From Semisulcospira habei (Eukaryota > Mollusca > Gastropoda > Semisulcospiridae), in the NCBI GenBank assembly GCA_036245525.1, contig BTPG01000005.1:177744577-177808576 (forward strand): DNA of 64,000 nt. The letters run 5' to 3'. Below, piece after piece: positions 62,155 through 64,000 of the stretch. Both the position numbers and the translations under genes were made by a program. The notes beneath the pieces are model-generated. The model was not told the DNA's origin and did no database searches. It saw only the letters and a program-made list of their open reading frames with translations. The first letter of the stretch is position 1; every line of letters begins with the position of its first letter.

Positions 62155-64000
62155 CATCCCACTTCGACTCCTCCCTTCGAAAACTTCTAGACACCCATGC
62201 ACCTGTCACCACCTGCTCCATACCCAACCGACCTCCCTCCCCCTGGCTCACTGACGACATAGCTGAGGCCAAGCGCGAGCGCCGACAAGCGGAACGCCTC
62301 TGGCGCTCATCTGACCTCACCGTTCACAGACAGATCTTCCAAGCAACTAGATCCAAAGTCTGCAGAATGATCTCCGACTCCAAACGTAAACACCTTCAAA
62401 ACAAAATCCTGGAATCTACTTCTTCCAAAACCCTCTACGCTACCATGAACACACTCCTAGGCACTCCTAAAGACACTCCTCTCCCCAACACACACAGCAG
62501 AGAAGAACTCCCGTCCGCTTTTTCCAACTACTTTTCCGACAAAATTCAAACTCTGCGCAACACACTCGACTCTCTGCCTTCCCCTCCTTGCCCTCCCGAC
62601 ACCCCCTTTTCCGGCACCCCCCTCTCGTCCTTCCGCCCCGTCTCTCAAGAAGAAGTCCTCAAAACCATAAAGTCCATGCCTCTCAAAACCTGCGAACTAG
62701 ACCCCCTCCCAGCTTCTCTCTACCGGGACGGCCTTCCAAAACTTCTGCCCTTCATTACCGACATCATCAACACATCTCTTGAGAACGGTTCAGTCCCTGA
62801 TATCTTCAAGTCCGCCATCGTCCGTCCTCTCCTCAAAAAACACAACCTCGACCCAAACGAACTAAAAAACTATCGCCCAGTCTCCAATCTCTCTTTCCTG
62901 TCCAAGCTTCTTGAGAAGGTTGTTCTCAACCAGATCAACCTCCACCTTGCCGACAACAACCTCCTCAGTCCATTCCAGTCTGCCTATCGAAACACCACAG
63001 CACTGAAACAGCCCTTCTACACATCTTAAACGACCTGCTTCTCTCCACCGACTCAGGCAACATCTCCCTTCTTACGCTACTCGACCTTTCTGCCGCCTTC
63101 GACACCATAGACCACTCTATCCTCCTCCACCGCCTTCGTCACTCCTTTGGCATCACTGACTCTGCTCACTCCTGGTTTCTCTCATACCTCTCCGACAGAC
63201 AGCAGTCCGTCACCATTGACGGCGTCTCCTCCAACCCAGTCAAGCTCTCCTGCGGAGTACCACAGGGGTCCGTCCTGGGCCCGGTCCTTTTCACACTCTA
63301 CACCTCCCCCCTGTCCAACATCATACAGTCTCTCCACATACGCCACCACCTCTACGCTGACGACTCACAACTACTAGACAAAGACAAACTCGACAACACT
63401 CAGTCACTACTGACTCGCACGGCTGACTGCTATGAAGACGTGAAAAACTGGATGACAGCAAACAAGCTTAAACTGAACGACGACAAAACGGAAGCCATGT
63501 TGGTAAGCACTCGCCAGAAACTTTCCCAGCTCCCTCCCTCTCTCCACCTTCAACTCGACAGCACCCCCATCTCCCTCAGTGACTCGGCCAAAAACCTTGG
63601 CGTTATTCTTGATTCCTCTCTTACCATGACCAGCTTCGTCTCCGCCACTGCCCAGGCATGCTACTTTCACCTCCGCCGCATCAGTCAGATCAGAAAATAC
63701 CTCACCACCGAAGCTGCCACCAAACTTGCTGTCTCTCTCATTCTATCTCGCATTGACTACTGCAACTCTCTCCTTTCCGGCCTCCCTCACTCTACCACTT
63801 CCACTCTCCAGCGCATCCAGAACAATGCTGCCCGCCTCATCCTCAGAAAGAAAAAATCCGACCACATCACACCCCTGCTCAAACTTCTTCACTGGCTTCC
63901 CATCCCACAGCGTATCCAATACAAGATTCTATCTCTCTGCTACAAATCCCTGAACAACTGCGCTCCTGCCTATCTTTCCAACTTACTTCACCCCTACACT
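62155..64000 (+). pseudogene. CR1/L2-like LINE ORF2, 5'-truncated and cut by the window edge
   Basis: Begins in the region between endonuclease and RT (SLRKLLDTHAPVTT, WLTDDIAEAKRERRQAERLW). The RT follows with FKSAIVRPLLKKHNLDPNEL and KNYRPVSNLSFLSKLLEKVV, a frame change near 62995 at FQSAYR, then LLTLLDLSAAFDTIDHSILL, LSCGVPQGSVLGPVLFTLYT and catalytic HHLYADDSQLL. After that come MLVSTRQKLSQLPPSLHLQL, AKNLGVILDSSL and NNAARLILRKKKSDHITPLL, reaching LLHPYT at the window end. This supplies the upstream part of the family whose 3' ends lie at 1, 28.2 and 37.0 kb. One frameshift is visible. Confidence 0.9.

Overview
The window reads as nuclear DNA of an intron-rich invertebrate animal. Supporting signs are GT-AG exon pieces, several animal-type LINEs (CR1/L2-like with an esterase ORF1, RTE-like, an RNase H-type tail), a Tc1-like DD34E transposon, tRNA-derived SINEs, a chitin-binding secreted protein and very long CA, GA and TA microsatellites. 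A mollusc, probably a gastropod, is my best guess. This is an inference from the overall repeat style, not from a diagnostic gene.

Host genes are few. (1) At 0.99-2.5 kb on the minus strand, two phase-compatible exons encode a secreted peritrophin-A/CBM14 protein. (2) At 29.4-33.4 kb on the minus strand, two exons encode a Ser/Arg/Pro-rich protein with repeated RRxS sites. Its intron holds a 73-bp tandem array that copies the splice acceptor and a 42-nt piece of exon. (3) Two small exon-like segments lie at 7.6 kb and 59.9 kb (plus strand). (4) Decayed exon-like pieces lie in an unidentified 6.5-kb insertion at 50.6-57.2 kb.

Most of the rest is mobile DNA. The dominant theme is a set of miniature foldback elements. 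They fall into several unrelated-sequence families (called A to G here). Many copies begin TTAACYC and end GRGTTAA, and neighbouring copies can share one TTAA. About 20 copies of family A, about 25 of family B and 6 of family C are dispersed across 64 kb. This suggests non-autonomous DNA transposons using TTAA targets, most simply piggyBac-like.

Layout: 0-5.3 kb CBM14 gene among foldback MITEs; 5.3-12 kb MITEs, microsatellites and a solo LTR with 5-bp target duplication (10.58-11.31 kb); 12-19 kb MITEs, GC-rich palindromes and microsatellites; 19.2-25.6 kb a minus-strand CR1/L2-like LINE (ORF1 esterase, ORF2 endonuclease-RT), frameshifted and interrupted by another repeat with a 14-bp target duplication; 25.7-34.2 kb MITEs and the RRxS gene; 34-40.8 kb MITEs and LINE tails; 40.8-44.2 kb an open 1025-codon RTE-like LINE; 45-47.8 kb SINE and MITEs; 47.9-59.3 kb a four-level nest (Tc1-like element > LINE fragment with 13-bp target duplication > CR1-like LINE > unidentified 6.5-kb element); 59.3-62.1 kb MITEs and an exon-like segment; 62.15 kb to the end, another CR1-like LINE cut by the window edge.
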